Origin: Duganella sp. SG902
GTDB taxonomy: Bacteria > Pseudomonadota > Gammaproteobacteria > Burkholderiales > Burkholderiaceae_D
Length of the DNA: 64,000 nucleotides
Assembly (NCBI RefSeq): GCF_013376005.1
Contig: NZ_JABMJK010000001.1
Span: 558,001-622,000, forward strand
Direction of reading: 5' to 3'
Shown: one piece after another, positions 8,264-19,673 of the stretch
Numbering within the stretch: position 1 is the first letter of the stretch
How the letters are laid out: the number at the start of each line of letters is the position of its first letter
Made by a program: the position numbers and the translations under genes
Notes under the pieces: generated by a model
What the model was told of the DNA's origin: nothing
The model's input: the letters and a program-made list of their open reading frames with translations, nothing else
The model's database searches: none

Positions 8264-9768
8264 CAGGTGGCCAGGGTGACCTTGATGGCCGACAGGCAAG
8301 CTGCCAGCAGCGGGCCAGGCAGCACGCCCAGCACGACGACGGCCAGGCCGTTCAGGCTCAGCACCAGCTTGACGTCGCCGTAGGCGGCCAGCGGCGCGTT
8401 GTCTTCCGGCTCGTCGAACCACATGTGCTTGATCACGCGCAGGTAGTAGAACGCGCCGATCAGCGAGAACATCACGGCGAACACGGTCAGCCAGATCTGG
8501 CCGGTGCCCAGCACCGAGTTCAGCACGGCGAACTTGGCGGCGAAGCCCATCATCGGCGGCACGCCGGCCAGCGAGAACAGCAGGATGGTCATCACCACCG
8601 CGAACCAGCCGCTACGCTTGCTCAGGCCCTTGAAGTCGCTGATGTTGTCGGCGTCGAAACCGGCGCGCGACAGCAGCATCAAGGTGCCGAAGGTGCCGAC
8701 GGTGGTCAGCACGTAGGTGATCACGTAGTACATGGCGCCGCTGTAGGCCGCCGCGATGCCGGTACGGTCGGTGGTGCCGGCCACGCCCGACAGCAGGCCC
8801 AGCAGCACGAAGCCGATTTGCGCGATGGTCGAGTAAGCCAGCATACGCTTGATATTGGTTTGCGCGATCGCGGTCAGGTTGCCGATGGCCAGCGACAGCA
8901 CGGCCAGCACCAGCAGCATTTGCTGCCAGTCGAACGCCATTGGCAGCAGGCCTTCCACCAGCAGGCGGATGCAGATGGCGAAGGTGGCGATCTTCGGCGC
9001 GCCACCCAGCAGCAGGGTCACGGCGGTAGGCGAACCGTCGTAGACGTCCGGCACCCACATGTGGAATGGCACGGCGCCCAGTTTGAAGGCCAGGCCAGCC
9101 ACCAGGAACACGATGCCGAACACCAGGATGGTCGGCTTGATGGTGCCGGCGGCAACAGCGGCCGAAACGCCACGGATGTCCAGCGTGCCGGTCGCGCCGT
9201 ACAGCATCGACATGCCATACAGCAGGAAACCGGAAGCCAGCGCGCCCAGCACGAAGTATTTCATCGCCGCTTCGGTCGCACGCACGTTATCGCGGCGCAT
9301 CGCCACCAGCGCGTACAGCGACAGCGACATCAGTTCCACGCCCAGATAGATGGACAGGAAGTTCGAGCCCGAGATCATGATCAGCTGGCCCAGCATGGCG
9401 AACAGCGCCAGCACGTAGAACTCGCCGCCCAGGTTACCGCTCAGCATGCCGCGGTCATCGGCGTACTGGCGCGAATACACCAGGGTCATGCCCACGGTCA
9501 GGTAGGTGAACAGCTTCAGCAGGTTGGCCATCGGATCGGCCACGAACATACCGTGGAAGGTATAGGTCGTCGCGCCCGAGGCGAAGTCGGCGTAGCTGAT
9601 GCCGGCGCAGACCACCAGGGTCAGCAGGGACAGCACGTAGGTGATCGAACGCTGCGCCTTGGACAGGAACATGTCGATCAACAGGATGGCGGAAGCGCCG
9701 ATCATCACCGCGACCTCGGCATACGCCGGGACCAGGTTGATCGCCTCTTGTGGAATAGGTGTAGTCAT
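8263..9768 (-). CDS. nuoN: NADH-quinone oxidoreductase subunit N
   Basis: NuoN, 501 residues, one of three antiporter-like proton-pumping subunits in the membrane arm of complex I. It is hydrophobic throughout with about 14 predicted helices. The central family core with the KLGAVPFHMWVPDVYDG stretch and the KRMLAYSTIAQIGF lysine segment are conserved. It is the last nuo gene, 19 nt after nuoM and overlapping DUF2818 by one base. Confidence 0.98.
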   Translation of the reverse strand: MTTPIPQEAINLVPAYAEVAVMIGASAILLIDMFLSKAQRSITYVLSLLTLVVCAGISYADFASGATTYTFHGMFVADPMANLLKLFTYLTVGMTLVYSRQYADDRGMLSGNLGGEFYVLALFAMLGQLIMISGSNFLSIYLGVELMSLSLYALVAMRRDNVRATEAAMKYFVLGALASGFLLYGMSMLYGATGTLDIRGVSAAVAAGTIKPTILVFGIVFLVAGLAFKLGAVPFHMWVPDVYDGSPTAVTLLLGGAPKIATFAICIRLLVEGLLPMAFDWQQMLLVLAVLSLAIGNLTAIAQTNIKRMLAYSTIAQIGFVLLGLLSGVAGTTDRTGIAAAYSGAMYYVITYVLTTVGTFGTLMLLSRAGFDADNISDFKGLSKRSGWFAVVMTILLFSLAGVPPMMGFAAKFAVLNSVLGTGQIWLTVFAVMFSLIGAFYYLRVIKHMWFDEPEDNAPLAAYGDVKLVLSLNGLAVVVLGVLPGPLLAACLSAIKVTLAT

Positions 9769-9787
9769 TTATGTGTTTCCGTTCTAC

Positions 9788-11287
9788 TTAAGGCAGCTTG
9801 CTGTGTGCTACGTGCGCCAGCAGGTCAGCGACCGAGGTTTGCATCGTGTCGGTGAATGGGGCTGGGTACAGGCCCATGTACAGCGTGGCGACGGCCAGAA
9901 TGCCCAGCATGAAGAATTCACGGCCGTTCAGGTCGACCAGCTCGGCCACGTGGTGGTTCGCCACTTTGCCGAAGATGACGCGCTTGGCCATCCACAGCGA
10001 GTACGCCGCGCCGAAGATCAGGGCGGTGGCGGCCAGCAGGCCGATCCAGAAGTTGTACTGGGTGGCGCCCAGGATCACCATGAACTCGCCCACGAAACCG
10101 GAGGTCGCCGGCAGGCCGCAGTTGGCCATCGAGAACAGGATGAAGAAGGCGGCAAACTTCGGCATCTTGTTGACCACGCCACCGTAGTCGGCGATCTGGC
10201 GCGAGTGCGCCTGGTCATACAGCACGCCGATGCACAGGAACATGGCGCCCGACACGAAACCGTGCGAGATCATCTGCATGATGGCGCCCTGCACCGCCAT
10301 GTTGTTGAACACGAAGAAGCCCAGGGTGACGAAGCCCATGTGCGCGATCGACGAGTAGGCGACCAGCTTTTTCATGTCCTTCTGCACCAGCGCCACCAGG
10401 CCGACGTAGATCACGGCGATCAGCGACAGCGTGATCACGAAGCCCGACAGGTAGTGCGAGGCGTCCGGGGTGATCGGCAGCGAGAAACGGATGAAGCCGT
10501 AAGCGCCCAGTTTCAGCATGATCGCGGCCAGCACGGCGGAACCGCCGGTCGGCGCTTCCACGTGGACGTCCGGCAGCCAGGTGTGGACCGGGAACATCGG
10601 CACCTTGACGGCGAACGCCATGAAGAAGGCCAGGAAGATGAAGATCTGTTCCGTCATCGTCAGCGGGGTCTTGTGCCAGTGCAGGATGTCCCAGCTGCCG
10701 GTCACGTTGTACAGGTAGACGATGGCCACCAGCGTCAGCAGCGAGCCGAAGAAGGTGTACAGGAAGAACTTGAACGACGCGTACACGCGGTTCTCGCCCC
10801 CCCAGATACCGATGATGATGTACATCGGGATCAGGGTCGCTTCAAAGAAGAAGTAGAACAGCAGGCCGTCGGTGGCCGCGAACACGCCGATCATGATGCC
10901 GGACAGGATCAGGAACGCGCCCATGTACTGGGCCACGCGCTTCTGGATCACTTCCCAGGCCGAGATCACCACGATGATGGTGATGAAGGCGGTCAGCGGC
11001 ACGAACCACAGCGACAGGCCGTCGATGCCCAGCGCGTAGTAGATGTTGAAGCGCTCGATCCAGGCCGCTTTCTCGACGAACTGCATGCCGTGGGCGGCGT
11101 TGTCAAAGTTGGTGATCAGCGGAATCGTCGCGCCGAAGCTGACGATGGAGCCGATCAGGGTCAGCACGCGGGTGAAGCCGGCATTGCTGTCGCGCCCCAC
11201 CGCCAGGACGATCAGGCCGAAAATAATCGGGAGCCAGATCGCCAGGCTCAGGTACGGAGGTAGTGTAGATATGGTTGACTGCATCAT
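9788..11287 (-). CDS. nuoM: NADH-quinone oxidoreductase subunit M
   Basis: NuoM, 499 residues, an antiporter-like proton-pumping subunit. The conserved membrane Glu lies in FFFEATLIPMYIIIGIWGG, and the proton-channel core includes KVPMFPVHTWLPDVHVEAP and KKLVAYSSIAHMGF. It follows nuoL after 31 nt and precedes nuoN by 19 nt. Length and composition are normal. Confidence 0.98.
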   Translation of the reverse strand: MMQSTISTLPPYLSLAIWLPIIFGLIVLAVGRDSNAGFTRVLTLIGSIVSFGATIPLITNFDNAAHGMQFVEKAAWIERFNIYYALGIDGLSLWFVPLTAFITIIVVISAWEVIQKRVAQYMGAFLILSGIMIGVFAATDGLLFYFFFEATLIPMYIIIGIWGGENRVYASFKFFLYTFFGSLLTLVAIVYLYNVTGSWDILHWHKTPLTMTEQIFIFLAFFMAFAVKVPMFPVHTWLPDVHVEAPTGGSAVLAAIMLKLGAYGFIRFSLPITPDASHYLSGFVITLSLIAVIYVGLVALVQKDMKKLVAYSSIAHMGFVTLGFFVFNNMAVQGAIMQMISHGFVSGAMFLCIGVLYDQAHSRQIADYGGVVNKMPKFAAFFILFSMANCGLPATSGFVGEFMVILGATQYNFWIGLLAATALIFGAAYSLWMAKRVIFGKVANHHVAELVDLNGREFFMLGILAVATLYMGLYPAPFTDTMQTSVADLLAHVAHSKLP

Positions 11288-11318
11288 GGTTATCGTTATC
11301 TCTTTGCGTATCAGCTAA

Positions 11319-13406
11319 TTAAGCGTGCCAAAACGGCAGGAAGTAGACCAGGAACCCCAGAATGCCGAGGATCATGACGAACGCATAGTGGTAGATGTAA
11401 CCAGTCTGCGCCAGGCGGGTCAGCGTCGAGAACCAGCCGACCAGTTTGGCGCTGCCGTTCACCAGCAGGCCGTCGATCAGGGTCTTGTCGCCCACGTTCC
11501 ACAGGCCATTGCCCAGCAGGCGGGCGCCGCCTGCGAACACGGTCTCGTTGAACTTGTCCATGTAGTACTTGTTGTCCAGCAGGGTGTGCAGGGCCTTGAA
11601 CTTCTCGTAGAACCATGCGGGTACGCGTGGATTGATCATGTAGCAGTAGTACGACGCGGCCACGCCGGCGATCGCCAGCCACAGCGGCAGCGAGGTCAGC
11701 GAATGGATCGCCATGGCCACAGGACCGTGGAACTCGTGCGCCAGTTCTTCCATCGCGTGGTGGTTCTCGCCGACGAAGATCACGCCTTTGAAGAAGTCAC
11801 CGAACAGCATAGGACCGATAGCCAGGGCACCGATGATGACCGACGGGATCGCCAGCGCAACCAGCGGGAACCAGACCACGAATGGCGATTCGTGCGGTTT
11901 CTGACCCGGGGCCAGGCCGTGGTGGGCGTGGTCGTCGTGATCGTCATGGCCGTGGTCGTCGTGACCATGGTCGTCGTGGGCAGCAGCCGCGGGCGCGTGA
12001 TGGTGATCATCATGCGCATGCGCCTGACCGAAGCGCTCCTTGCCGTGGAAGACCAGGAAGTACATACGGAACGAGTAGAACGCGGTCACGAACACGCCAG
12101 CCAGCACGGCGAAGTGAGCGAAACCTGCACCAGCGATATGCGTTTCAGCAACGGCTTCGATGATCGAGTCTTTCGAGTAGAAGCCCGAGAAGAACGGCGT
12201 ACCGATCAGGGCCAACGAGCCCAGCAGCGAGGTGATCCAGGTGATCGGCATGTACTTGCGCAGACCGCCCATGTTGCGGATGTCCTGGTCGTGGTGCATG
12301 CCGATGATGACCGAACCGGCGCCCAGGAACAGCAGTGCCTTGAAGAATGCGTGGGTCATCAGGTGGAACACGGCCACCGAGTAAGCCGAGCAGCCCAGCG
12401 CCACGGTCATGTAGCCCAGCTGCGACAGGGTCGAGTAAGCGACCACGCGCTTGATGTCGTTCTGGATGATGCCCAGGAAGCCCATGAACAGCGCGGTGAT
12501 CGAACCGATCACGATGATGAAGGACAGCGCGGTGTCCGACAGCTCGAACAGCGGCGACATGCGCGACACCATGAAGATGCCGGCGGTAACCATGGTTGCC
12601 GCGTGAATCAGCGCGGAAATCGGGGTCGGGCCTTCCATCGAGTCCGGCAGCCAGACGTGCAGCGGGAACTGCGCCGATTTGCCCATGGCGCCGATGAACA
12701 GGCAGATGCAGGCCACGGTCAGCAGCATCCAGTCGGTGCCCGGCAGGGTCAGCGCGGCCAGCGCCTCGCGCTTGGCGAACACTTCCTGGTAGTTCATCGA
12801 ACCGGCGTAAGCCAGCAGCAGGCCGATGCCGAGGATGAAGCCGAAGTCACCCACACGGTTGACCAGGAAGGCCTTCATGTTGGCGAAGATGGCGGTCGGA
12901 CGGGTGTACCAGAAGCCGATCAGCAGGTAGGAAACCAGACCCACCGCTTCCCAGCCGAAGAACAGCTGCAGGAAGTTGTTCGACATGACCAGCATCAGCA
13001 TGGAGAACGTGAACAGCGAGATGTACGAGAAGAAGCGGTTGTAGCCTTCGTCTTCCGCCATGTAGCCGATGGTGTAGATGTGCACCATCAGCGACACGAA
13101 GGTCACCACGCACATCATCATCGCCGACAGCGAATCGATCTGGAAGCCGACCTCCATCTTCATGCCGGCCACCGTCATCCAGTTGTAGATGGTGTCGTTG
13201 AAGGTGGCGCCGTTGAGCACGTCATTCAGCGTCATCGCCGAGATGATGAATGCCACCAGCACGCCCAGAATGGTCGCCGCGGTCGCGGTCTTGCGACCGA
13301 CCACGTTGCCAAAGAATTTAGTACCCAGCAAGCCGGCCACCGCCGCGCCCGCGAGGGGCGCCAGTGGTACGACTAGCAGGAGATTAGGGTTAAGTGTAAC
13401 CGCCAT
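11319..13406 (-). CDS. nuoL: NADH-quinone oxidoreductase subunit L with His/Asp-rich loop
   Basis: NuoL, 695 residues, the distal antiporter-like subunit whose long lateral helix runs along the membrane arm. Core motifs GKSAQFPLHVWLPDSMEGPT and KRVVAYSTLSQLGYM are intact. Residues about 460-498 (coding 11911-12029) form a hydrophilic loop with runs such as AHDDHHHAP and HDDHGHDDHGHDDHDD, much richer in His and Asp than the rest of the protein. The loop lies between C-terminal transmembrane segments and may bind metal or simply be a flexible linker. Gaps are 36 nt from nuoK and 31 nt to nuoM. Confidence 0.98.
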   Translation of the reverse strand: MAVTLNPNLLLVVPLAPLAGAAVAGLLGTKFFGNVVGRKTATAATILGVLVAFIISAMTLNDVLNGATFNDTIYNWMTVAGMKMEVGFQIDSLSAMMMCVVTFVSLMVHIYTIGYMAEDEGYNRFFSYISLFTFSMLMLVMSNNFLQLFFGWEAVGLVSYLLIGFWYTRPTAIFANMKAFLVNRVGDFGFILGIGLLLAYAGSMNYQEVFAKREALAALTLPGTDWMLLTVACICLFIGAMGKSAQFPLHVWLPDSMEGPTPISALIHAATMVTAGIFMVSRMSPLFELSDTALSFIIVIGSITALFMGFLGIIQNDIKRVVAYSTLSQLGYMTVALGCSAYSVAVFHLMTHAFFKALLFLGAGSVIIGMHHDQDIRNMGGLRKYMPITWITSLLGSLALIGTPFFSGFYSKDSIIEAVAETHIAGAGFAHFAVLAGVFVTAFYSFRMYFLVFHGKERFGQAHAHDDHHHAPAAAAHDDHGHDDHGHDDHDDHAHHGLAPGQKPHESPFVVWFPLVALAIPSVIIGALAIGPMLFGDFFKGVIFVGENHHAMEELAHEFHGPVAMAIHSLTSLPLWLAIAGVAASYYCYMINPRVPAWFYEKFKALHTLLDNKYYMDKFNETVFAGGARLLGNGLWNVGDKTLIDGLLVNGSAKLVGWFSTLTRLAQTGYIYHYAFVMILGILGFLVYFLPFWHA

Positions 13407-13442
13407 GATGAACCTTGATCGTTATTTTTCGAGAGGTTTAAA

Positions 13443-13751
13443 TTAGCCCTTCAGGCTGTCCAGGTCTTCCACGTTGATGGTGTCCAGATTACGGAACAGC
13501 ACCACCAGGATCGCGAGGCCGATTGCCGATTCGGCGGCCGCCACGGTCAGGATAAAGAAGACAAAGATCTGCCCTGCCGCATCACCGAGGTAATGCGAGA
13601 ACGCGATGAAGTTCATGTTCACTGCCAGCAGCATCAGTTCGATGGCCATCAGCAGGATGATGACGTTCTTGCGGTTCAGGAAAATACCAACGATCGAGAT
13701 CGCGAACAGGATCGCGCCCAGGACGAGGTAGTGAGCCAGGGATAAAGTCAT
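13443..13751 (-). CDS. nuoK: NADH-quinone oxidoreductase subunit K
   Basis: NuoK, 102 residues, three transmembrane helices in the complex I membrane arm. It shows the conserved acidic helix positions in [19 protein letters not shown] and in [16 protein letters not shown], which take part in the proton path. Its ATG overlaps the nuoJ stop by 4 nt, a usual arrangement. Confidence 0.97.
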   Translation of the reverse strand: MTLSLAHYLVLGAILFAISIVGIFLNRKNVIILLMAIELMLLAVNMNFIAFSHYLGDAAGQIFVFFILTVAAAESAIGLAILVVLFRNLDTINVEDLDSLKG

Positions 13752-14377
13752 GGTGCCTCCTTAACTTCAGTTTCGGCCGCGCCACGGGTGGTGACCGGGT
13801 CGATCTTGACGATCTTCAGACGGTCATTGCGTTTGACGCGCACGGCGTCGGCAGGGTCGAAGTGTTTGGTGTCCTTGCGCTTGCGCAGGGTCAGCGCCAC
13901 GGCTGCGATGATCGCGACCAGCAGGATGGCGGCGGCGATTTCAAAGCCGTAGATGTATTTGGTGTAAATCAGGATGCCCAATTCCTTGGTGCCGCCGATG
14001 TTGCCGGCATTGACTGCCTGCTGGTCGAACGACAGGAACGAGCGCCACAGCACGGCGGCCATTTCCAGCACGATGATCACGCCCACGAAGGACGCCACCG
14101 GCAGGTAGCCCCAGAAGTTTTCGCGCAGCTTGTCGGTGTCGATGTCCAGCATCATCACCACGAACAGGAACAGCACCATCACGGCGCCGACGTAGACCAG
14201 CACCAGCACGATGGCCAGGAACTCGGCCTCCAGCAGCATCCAGATGCCGGCGGCGTTGAAGAACGCCAGCACCAGGAACAGTGCCGCGTGCACCGGATTG
14301 CGGGCCGTAATTACGCGCGTCGAGGCCAATACCATGATGGCCGCGAAGACGTAGAACAAAGCAGTTTTAAATTCCAT
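13748..14377 (-). CDS. nuoJ: NADH-quinone oxidoreductase subunit J
   Basis: NuoJ, 209 residues, five transmembrane helices followed by a charged cytoplasmic tail of about 45 residues ([15 protein letters not shown] and on). The conserved third helix region is [20 protein letters not shown] with its pi-bulge. It follows nuoI after 74 nt, the longest gap inside the operon, and overlaps nuoK by 4 nt. Confidence 0.97.
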   Translation of the reverse strand: MEFKTALFYVFAAIMVLASTRVITARNPVHAALFLVLAFFNAAGIWMLLEAEFLAIVLVLVYVGAVMVLFLFVVMMLDIDTDKLRENFWGYLPVASFVGVIIVLEMAAVLWRSFLSFDQQAVNAGNIGGTKELGILIYTKYIYGFEIAAAILLVAIIAAVALTLRKRKDTKHFDPADAVRVKRNDRLKIVKIDPVTTRGAAETEVKEAP

Positions 14378-14451
14378 AACTAACCCAAGAGACGTACAGT
14401 TTGTTGATCAGATCGCTGTAAGGGCGGCCGGTACGGCGCCGCCCTCTTCCG

Positions 14452-14940
14452 TCAGCGATATGGAGCGTCCGCCGCGCGGGCCTCGGCGATCTGGTTTTCG
14501 TAACGATCGCCAACGGCCAGCAGCATCTCTTTCGTGTAGTACAGATCGCCGCGTTTTTCGCCGTGGTATTCCAGCACATGCGTTTCAACGATCGAATCAA
14601 CCGGGCACGACTCCTCGCAGAAACCGCAGAAGATGCACTTGGTCAGGTCGATGTCGTAACGGGTGGTGCGGCGCGAGCCGTCATCACGCTGTTCCGATTC
14701 GATGGTGATGGCCATCGCCGGGCACACCGCTTCGCACAGTTTGCAGGCGATGCAGCGCTCTTCGCCATTCGGGTAGCGGCGCAGCGCGTGCAGGCCGCGG
14801 AAGCGAGGCGACATCGGGGTCTTCTCTTCCGGGTACTGCACGGTGATCTTGCGCGAGAACATATACTTGCCCGTCAGCGCCATCCCTTTGATCAGCTCGG
14901 TCAGCATGAAGCTGCCGATGAAGTCTTTTAAACGTTCCAT
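14452..14940 (-). CDS. nuoI: NADH-quinone oxidoreductase subunit I, 2x[4Fe-4S]
   Basis: NuoI, 162 residues, carries clusters N6a and N6b that pass electrons toward NuoB. Two ferredoxin motifs are complete: Cys63, 66, 69, 73 ([12 protein letters not shown]) and Cys102, 105, 108, 112 ([12 protein letters not shown]). The N-terminal amphipathic helices dock to the membrane arm. It lies 12 nt after nuoH. Confidence 0.98.
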   Translation of the reverse strand: MERLKDFIGSFMLTELIKGMALTGKYMFSRKITVQYPEEKTPMSPRFRGLHALRRYPNGEERCIACKLCEAVCPAMAITIESEQRDDGSRRTTRYDIDLTKCIFCGFCEESCPVDSIVETHVLEYHGEKRGDLYYTKEMLLAVGDRYENQIAEARAADAPYR

Positions 14941-14952
14941 TTTCTTTAATCC

Positions 14953-16038
14953 TTACTTCCAGATATTCCAGGAGGTCTGCATCCAGCCTGCAACGAACAC
15001 CAGGTACACCAGCGTCAGCGGGATAAAGACTTTCCAGCCCAGACGCATGATCTGGTCGTAACGGTAGCGAGGGAAAGTACCACGCACCCAGATGAAGACG
15101 GACACCAGGAAGAACGCTTTCGCGAACAACCAGAAGAAGCCGCCGAAACCGCCCCAGAATTCCAGGAAGGCGAATGGTGCCGACCAGCCGCCCAGGAACA
15201 TGATCGAACCCAGCACAGCGATCAGAATCATGTTGGCGTATTCAGCCAGCATGAACATGGCGTAGGCCATGCCCGAGTATTCCACCATGTGGCCGGCCAC
15301 GATTTCCGATTCGCCCTCCACCACGTCGAACGGGTGGCGGTTGCACTCGGCCAGGCCGGAGGTCAGGTAGACCACGAACAGCGGCAGCAGCGGAATCAGG
15401 TTCCACGACAGGAAATTCAGGCCATGCTCGGCACCGAAGCCCTTCTGCTGGCCTTGCACGATGTCGATGAAGTTCAGCGAGCCGGACACCATCAGCACCA
15501 CCACCAGCACGAAGCCCATGGCGATTTCATACGAAATCATCTGAGCCGAAGCGCGCATCGCGCCCATGAAGGAGTACTTCGAGTTCGAGGCCCAGCCCGC
15601 GATGATGATGCCGTAGACTTCCATCGAGGTGATCGCCATCAGCAGCAGCAGGCCGGCGTTGACGTTGGCCAGCACAGCTTCCGGACCAAACGGCACCACC
15701 GCCCAGCAAGCCAGCGCCGGCATGATGGTCATGATAGGACCGATCACGAACAGGCCAGGGTTGGCCTTGGCCGGGGTGATGATCTCTTTGAACAACAGTT
15801 TCAGCGCGTCAGCGATTGGCTGCAGCAGGCCGCCAGGGCCGACGCGGTTCGGACCGACGCGGATCTGGATCCAGCCGATGAACTTGCGTTCCCACAGGGT
15901 CAGGTAAGCAACCAGACCCATCAGTGGCAGCAGCACCACGACGATGCGGATCAGGGCCCAGACGGCCGGCCACACAGGGGCCAGCACGCTGTTCGCGCCC
16001 AGGGAATTGATGGTATTGACGAATTCAGGCAGAGCCAT
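14953..16038 (-). CDS. nuoH: NADH-quinone oxidoreductase subunit H
   Basis: NuoH, 361 residues, eight-helix membrane subunit forming the quinone-binding chamber with NuoB and NuoD. The conserved matrix-side loops [19 protein letters not shown] and [19 protein letters not shown] (Glu/Asp-rich) are intact. Its start overlaps the nuoG stop by one base. Confidence 0.98.
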   Translation of the reverse strand: MALPEFVNTINSLGANSVLAPVWPAVWALIRIVVVLLPLMGLVAYLTLWERKFIGWIQIRVGPNRVGPGGLLQPIADALKLLFKEIITPAKANPGLFVIGPIMTIMPALACWAVVPFGPEAVLANVNAGLLLLMAITSMEVYGIIIAGWASNSKYSFMGAMRASAQMISYEIAMGFVLVVVLMVSGSLNFIDIVQGQQKGFGAEHGLNFLSWNLIPLLPLFVVYLTSGLAECNRHPFDVVEGESEIVAGHMVEYSGMAYAMFMLAEYANMILIAVLGSIMFLGGWSAPFAFLEFWGGFGGFFWLFAKAFFLVSVFIWVRGTFPRYRYDQIMRLGWKVFIPLTLVYLVFVAGWMQTSWNIWK

Positions 16039-18356
16039 TATTTCACCTCTCCTGCTTTTTCAACGGTGATGGAACCGAACATGCCGCCCAGTGCGGCGGT
16101 CGACGCGTGCGCGGCGGCCACGCGCACGGCGTTGGCTGGCAGTTTGGCGTCAACAGCGGCGACCAGGATCGCGCTGCCGGAACCTTGGGTGACTTTGACC
16201 TTGTCGCCGGCGGCGACACCCAGTTGCTGCGCCAGGGCGCTCGACAGGTGCGCTTTCGGCGCGGCCGCGTCGGCCATCTTCTGCAGCGACTCGGCGCGGC
16301 GCACGATGGCGTCGGCAAAGTAGATCGGTACGTCGGCGATGCGTTCGGTGCCGGTCGAGACAGCGGTGGCTGCGCTCAGTGCCACTTTGGACACGTTGTT
16401 CAGCTTGGCCGACACGTCGGTCACGCCGGCGCCCAGCACTTCGTCGCGGATCGCTTCCGAGGTGTCGTAGTCGAAGCCCGACAGGCCCAGCACGTTGCCC
16501 AGCACGCGCAGCACTTTCCACGCGGGACGGGTTTCCAGCAGCGGCTTGACGGTGCCGTTGAAGCTTTGCGCGCGGCCTTCGCAGTTGACGAAGGTGCCCG
16601 AGGTTTCGCTGAATGGCGAAACCGGCAGCAGCACGTCGGCGTAGTCCAGGCCATGCTTGTAGGCCGACATCACCACCACCATCTCGGCTTTTTTCAGCGC
16701 GGCAATGGCGGCTTGCGGGTTGTACGCGTCCAGTTCCGGCTCGGCGTTCAGCAGCAGGTAAGCTTGCTTCGGCTCGGTGAAGGCTGGCACTTTGCCGCCG
16801 TTGGCGTTGGCGATGTACGCACCGACGGTGTTGGCGGCTTCGGTCAGGTAGCCCAGCTTGGCGCCGGTCTGCTCAGCGATCCACTGTGCGGCCGCGTGCA
16901 ACGCGGCAGCTTGCGGGTGCTGGGCGGCGGCGTTACCCAGGAACACGCCCTTGTTCTCGCCCGACAGCAGCGAAGCGGCGATCGCGGCAGCAGCGTCGGA
17001 TGCTTGCACACCTTCGAAGCCGGCAGGAGCGGCGACCTCTTTGGCCTTGGCAACGGCAACCACCACTTGCGACAGCGCCGACAGCCACTCCGACGGCGCA
17101 ACGATCATCTTGTTGGCGACGTTCATCAGCAGGTCGTCGTCGGTCGCGTGCAGGATCGACAGCTTGGCGCCGCCCTTCACCGCCGTACGCAGACGGGTGG
17201 CCAGCAGCGGGTGATCCTTGCGCAGGAACGAGCCGATCACGAAGGCGCGGTTCAGCGCGCCGAATTCGGTGATCGACATGCCCAGCCATGGGGTCACGTC
17301 CAGCGAGAAGTCGCTTTGACGCAGACGGGTTTCCACGCTGTCCGAGCCCATGGCGCGGGTCAGCTTTTGCAGCAGGTGCAGTTCTTCCAGCGTCGAGTGC
17401 GGCGTGGCCACGGCGGCCAGCGCATTGGCGCCGTGTTCGTGCTTGATGTTCTTCAGGCCGTGCGCCACGTATTCCAGGGCGGTCTGCCAATCGACTTCTT
17501 TCCACTCGCCGCCCTGCTTCAGCATCGGCTGGGTCAGACGGTCGGCGGTGTCCAGGCCTTCGTACGAGAAGCGGTCCTTGTCGGAAATCCAGCACTCGTT
17601 GACGGCGTCGTTTTCCAGCGGCAGCACGCGCTTGACCTTGCCGCCCTTGACCTGAACGATCAGGTTGGCGCCCAGGCCGTCGTGCGGCGAGACCGATTTG
17701 CGGCGCGACAGTTCCCAGGTACGGGCGCTGTAGCGGAATGGCTTCGACGTCAGCGCGCCGACCGGGCACAGGTCGATCATGTTGCCGGACATTTCCGAGT
17801 TCACGGTCTGGCCGACGAACGCGGTGATTTCCGAGTGTTCGCCGCGGCCGATCATGCCCAGCTCCATCACGCCGGCCACTTCCTGGCCGAAGCGTACGCA
17901 ACGGGTGCACTGGATGCAACGCGCCATTTCCTGCATCGACACCAGCGGGCCGGCATCTTTAGGCGCGACCACGCGCTTGTCTTCTTCGTAGCGCGATTCG
18001 CCCTTGCCGTAGCCCACGGCCAAGTCTTGCAGCTGGCACTCGCCGCCCTGATCGCAGATCGGGCAGTCCAGCGGGTGGTTAATCAGCAGGAACTCCATCA
18101 CGGACTTCTGTGCCTGCACGGCCTTGTCCGACGAGGAGCGCACAATCATGCCCGCCGAGACCGGCGTGGCGCATGCTGGCAAAGGCTTGGGGGCCTTCTC
18201 CACTTCGACGAGGCACATACGGCAGTTGGCTGCGATCGACAATTTCTTGTGATAGCAGAAGTGCGGAATGTAGGTTCCCAGTTTGTTGGCGGCGTCCATC
18301 ACCATGCTACCAGCAGGGACTTCGACTTTTTTGCCGTCTATTTCGATTTCAACCAT
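16038..18356 (-). CDS. nuoG: NADH-quinone oxidoreductase subunit G
   Basis: NuoG, 772 residues, the largest peripheral-arm subunit. The N-terminal 220 residues bind a [2Fe-2S] cluster ([10 protein letters not shown] plus the later LPAC) and two [4Fe-4S] clusters ([14 protein letters not shown] region and [13 protein letters not shown]). The rest is a molybdopterin-oxidoreductase-like fold without cofactor function, and is Ala-rich in its second half. It follows nuoF after 21 nt. Confidence 0.98.
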   Translation of the reverse strand: MVEIEIDGKKVEVPAGSMVMDAANKLGTYIPHFCYHKKLSIAANCRMCLVEVEKAPKPLPACATPVSAGMIVRSSSDKAVQAQKSVMEFLLINHPLDCPICDQGGECQLQDLAVGYGKGESRYEEDKRVVAPKDAGPLVSMQEMARCIQCTRCVRFGQEVAGVMELGMIGRGEHSEITAFVGQTVNSEMSGNMIDLCPVGALTSKPFRYSARTWELSRRKSVSPHDGLGANLIVQVKGGKVKRVLPLENDAVNECWISDKDRFSYEGLDTADRLTQPMLKQGGEWKEVDWQTALEYVAHGLKNIKHEHGANALAAVATPHSTLEELHLLQKLTRAMGSDSVETRLRQSDFSLDVTPWLGMSITEFGALNRAFVIGSFLRKDHPLLATRLRTAVKGGAKLSILHATDDDLLMNVANKMIVAPSEWLSALSQVVVAVAKAKEVAAPAGFEGVQASDAAAAIAASLLSGENKGVFLGNAAAQHPQAAALHAAAQWIAEQTGAKLGYLTEAANTVGAYIANANGGKVPAFTEPKQAYLLLNAEPELDAYNPQAAIAALKKAEMVVVMSAYKHGLDYADVLLPVSPFSETSGTFVNCEGRAQSFNGTVKPLLETRPAWKVLRVLGNVLGLSGFDYDTSEAIRDEVLGAGVTDVSAKLNNVSKVALSAATAVSTGTERIADVPIYFADAIVRRAESLQKMADAAAPKAHLSSALAQQLGVAAGDKVKVTQGSGSAILVAAVDAKLPANAVRVAAAHASTAALGGMFGSITVEKAGEVK

Positions 18357-18377
18357 GGTGATCGTTACCTGTGACGC

Positions 18378-19673
18378 TTAGATGTAAGCGGGCACGCAGC
18401 ATTGCTTGTGCTCGATGTGGTGTTCAAATTCTTCGCGGAATTGCTTGATGAACGCACGCATAGGCATGGCCGCCGCGTCGCCCAGCGCGCAAATCGTGCG
18501 GCCCTGGATGTTGTCGCAAACCGAGTTCAACACGTCCAGGTCCGACGGGCGGCCCTGACCGTTTTCGATACGGTGGATCATGCGGTACATCCAGCCCGTA
18601 CCTTCACGGCATGGGGTGCACTGGCCGCACGATTCTTCAAAGTAGAAGTACGCCAAGCGTTCCATGGCCTTGACCATGCAGCGGGTCTCGTCCATGACGA
18701 TGACCGCGCCCGAACCCAGCATCGAACCCGCTTTGGCGATCGAATCGTAGTCGAGGTCGGTCTGCATCATGATCTCGCCGCGCACCACTGGCGCGGAGGA
18801 GCCGCCTGGGATGACCGCCTTGATCTTTTTGCCGCCGCGCATGCCGCCGGCCAGTTCCAGCAGTTTGGCGAACGGGGTGCCCAGCGGGACTTCATAGTTG
18901 CCCGGACGCTCAACATCGCCCGAGATCGAGAAGATCTTCGAGCCGCCGTTGTTCGGACGGCCGATCGCCAGGTACTTCTCCGGGCCCATGTTCAGGATGA
19001 ACGGCACGGCGGCGAAGGTTTCGGTGTTGTTGATGGTGGTCGGTTTGCCGTACAGGCCGAACGACGCCGGGAATGGCGGCTTGAAGCGTGGCTGGCCTTT
19101 CTTGCCTTCCAGCGATTCCAGCAGCGCGGTTTCCTCGCCGCAGATGTAGGCGCCATAGCCGTGGTGCGCGTGCAGCTGGAAGCTGAACTCGCTGCCCATG
19201 ATGTTATTGCCCAGGAAGCCGGCGGCGCGCGCCTCTTCCAGCGCTTCTTCAAAGCGGGTGTACACCTCGAAGATTTCGCCGTGGATGTAGTTGTAGCCGA
19301 CGGTGATGCCCATGGCGTAGGCGCCGATGGCCATGCCTTCGATCAGCGCGTGCGGGTTGTAGCGCAGGATGTCGCGGTCCTTGAAAGTGCCCGGCTCGCC
19401 CTCATCTGAGTTACATACCAGGTACTTCTGGCCCGGGAACTGGCGCGGCATGAAGCTCCACTTCAGGCCGGTAGGGAAACCCGCGCCGCCACGGCCGCGC
19501 AGCGACGACGCTTTCAGGTCGGCGATGATCTGTTCCGGGGTGATTTTTTCTTCGATGATACGGCGCAGGGCGCTGTAGCCGCCGCGCTTGACGTAGTCTT
19601 CCAAATGCCAATTCTCGCCGTCGAGGCCGGCGAGAATGACTGGATCGATGTGACGGTTATGGAGTGACGTCAT
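18378..19673 (-). CDS. nuoF: NADH-quinone oxidoreductase subunit F
   Basis: NuoF, 431 residues, oxidises NADH via FMN and holds cluster N3. The glycine-rich nucleotide site is [17 protein letters not shown], the FMN region includes [15 protein letters not shown], and the cluster ligands are in [12 protein letters not shown] with a later Cys near [12 protein letters not shown]. The start overlaps the nuoE stop by 4 nt. Confidence 0.98.
   Translation of the reverse strand: MTSLHNRHIDPVILAGLDGENWHLEDYVKRGGYSALRRIIEEKITPEQIIADLKASSLRGRGGAGFPTGLKWSFMPRQFPGQKYLVCNSDEGEPGTFKDRDILRYNPHALIEGMAIGAYAMGITVGYNYIHGEIFEVYTRFEEALEEARAAGFLGNNIMGSEFSFQLHAHHGYGAYICGEETALLESLEGKKGQPRFKPPFPASFGLYGKPTTINNTETFAAVPFILNMGPEKYLAIGRPNNGGSKIFSISGDVERPGNYEVPLGTPFAKLLELAGGMRGGKKIKAVIPGGSSAPVVRGEIMMQTDLDYDSIAKAGSMLGSGAVIVMDETRCMVKAMERLAYFYFEESCGQCTPCREGTGWMYRMIHRIENGQGRPSDLDVLNSVCDNIQGRTICALGDAAAMPMRAFIKQFREEFEHHIEHKQCCVPAYI

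Noticed and set aside
11325..13376. A 683-codon plus-strand frame opposite nuoL, and similar long frames opposite nuoG, nuoM and nuoD
   Set aside because: All are antisense to highly conserved complex I genes and have the biased composition of shadow frames; no ribosome-binding site or domain was seen.
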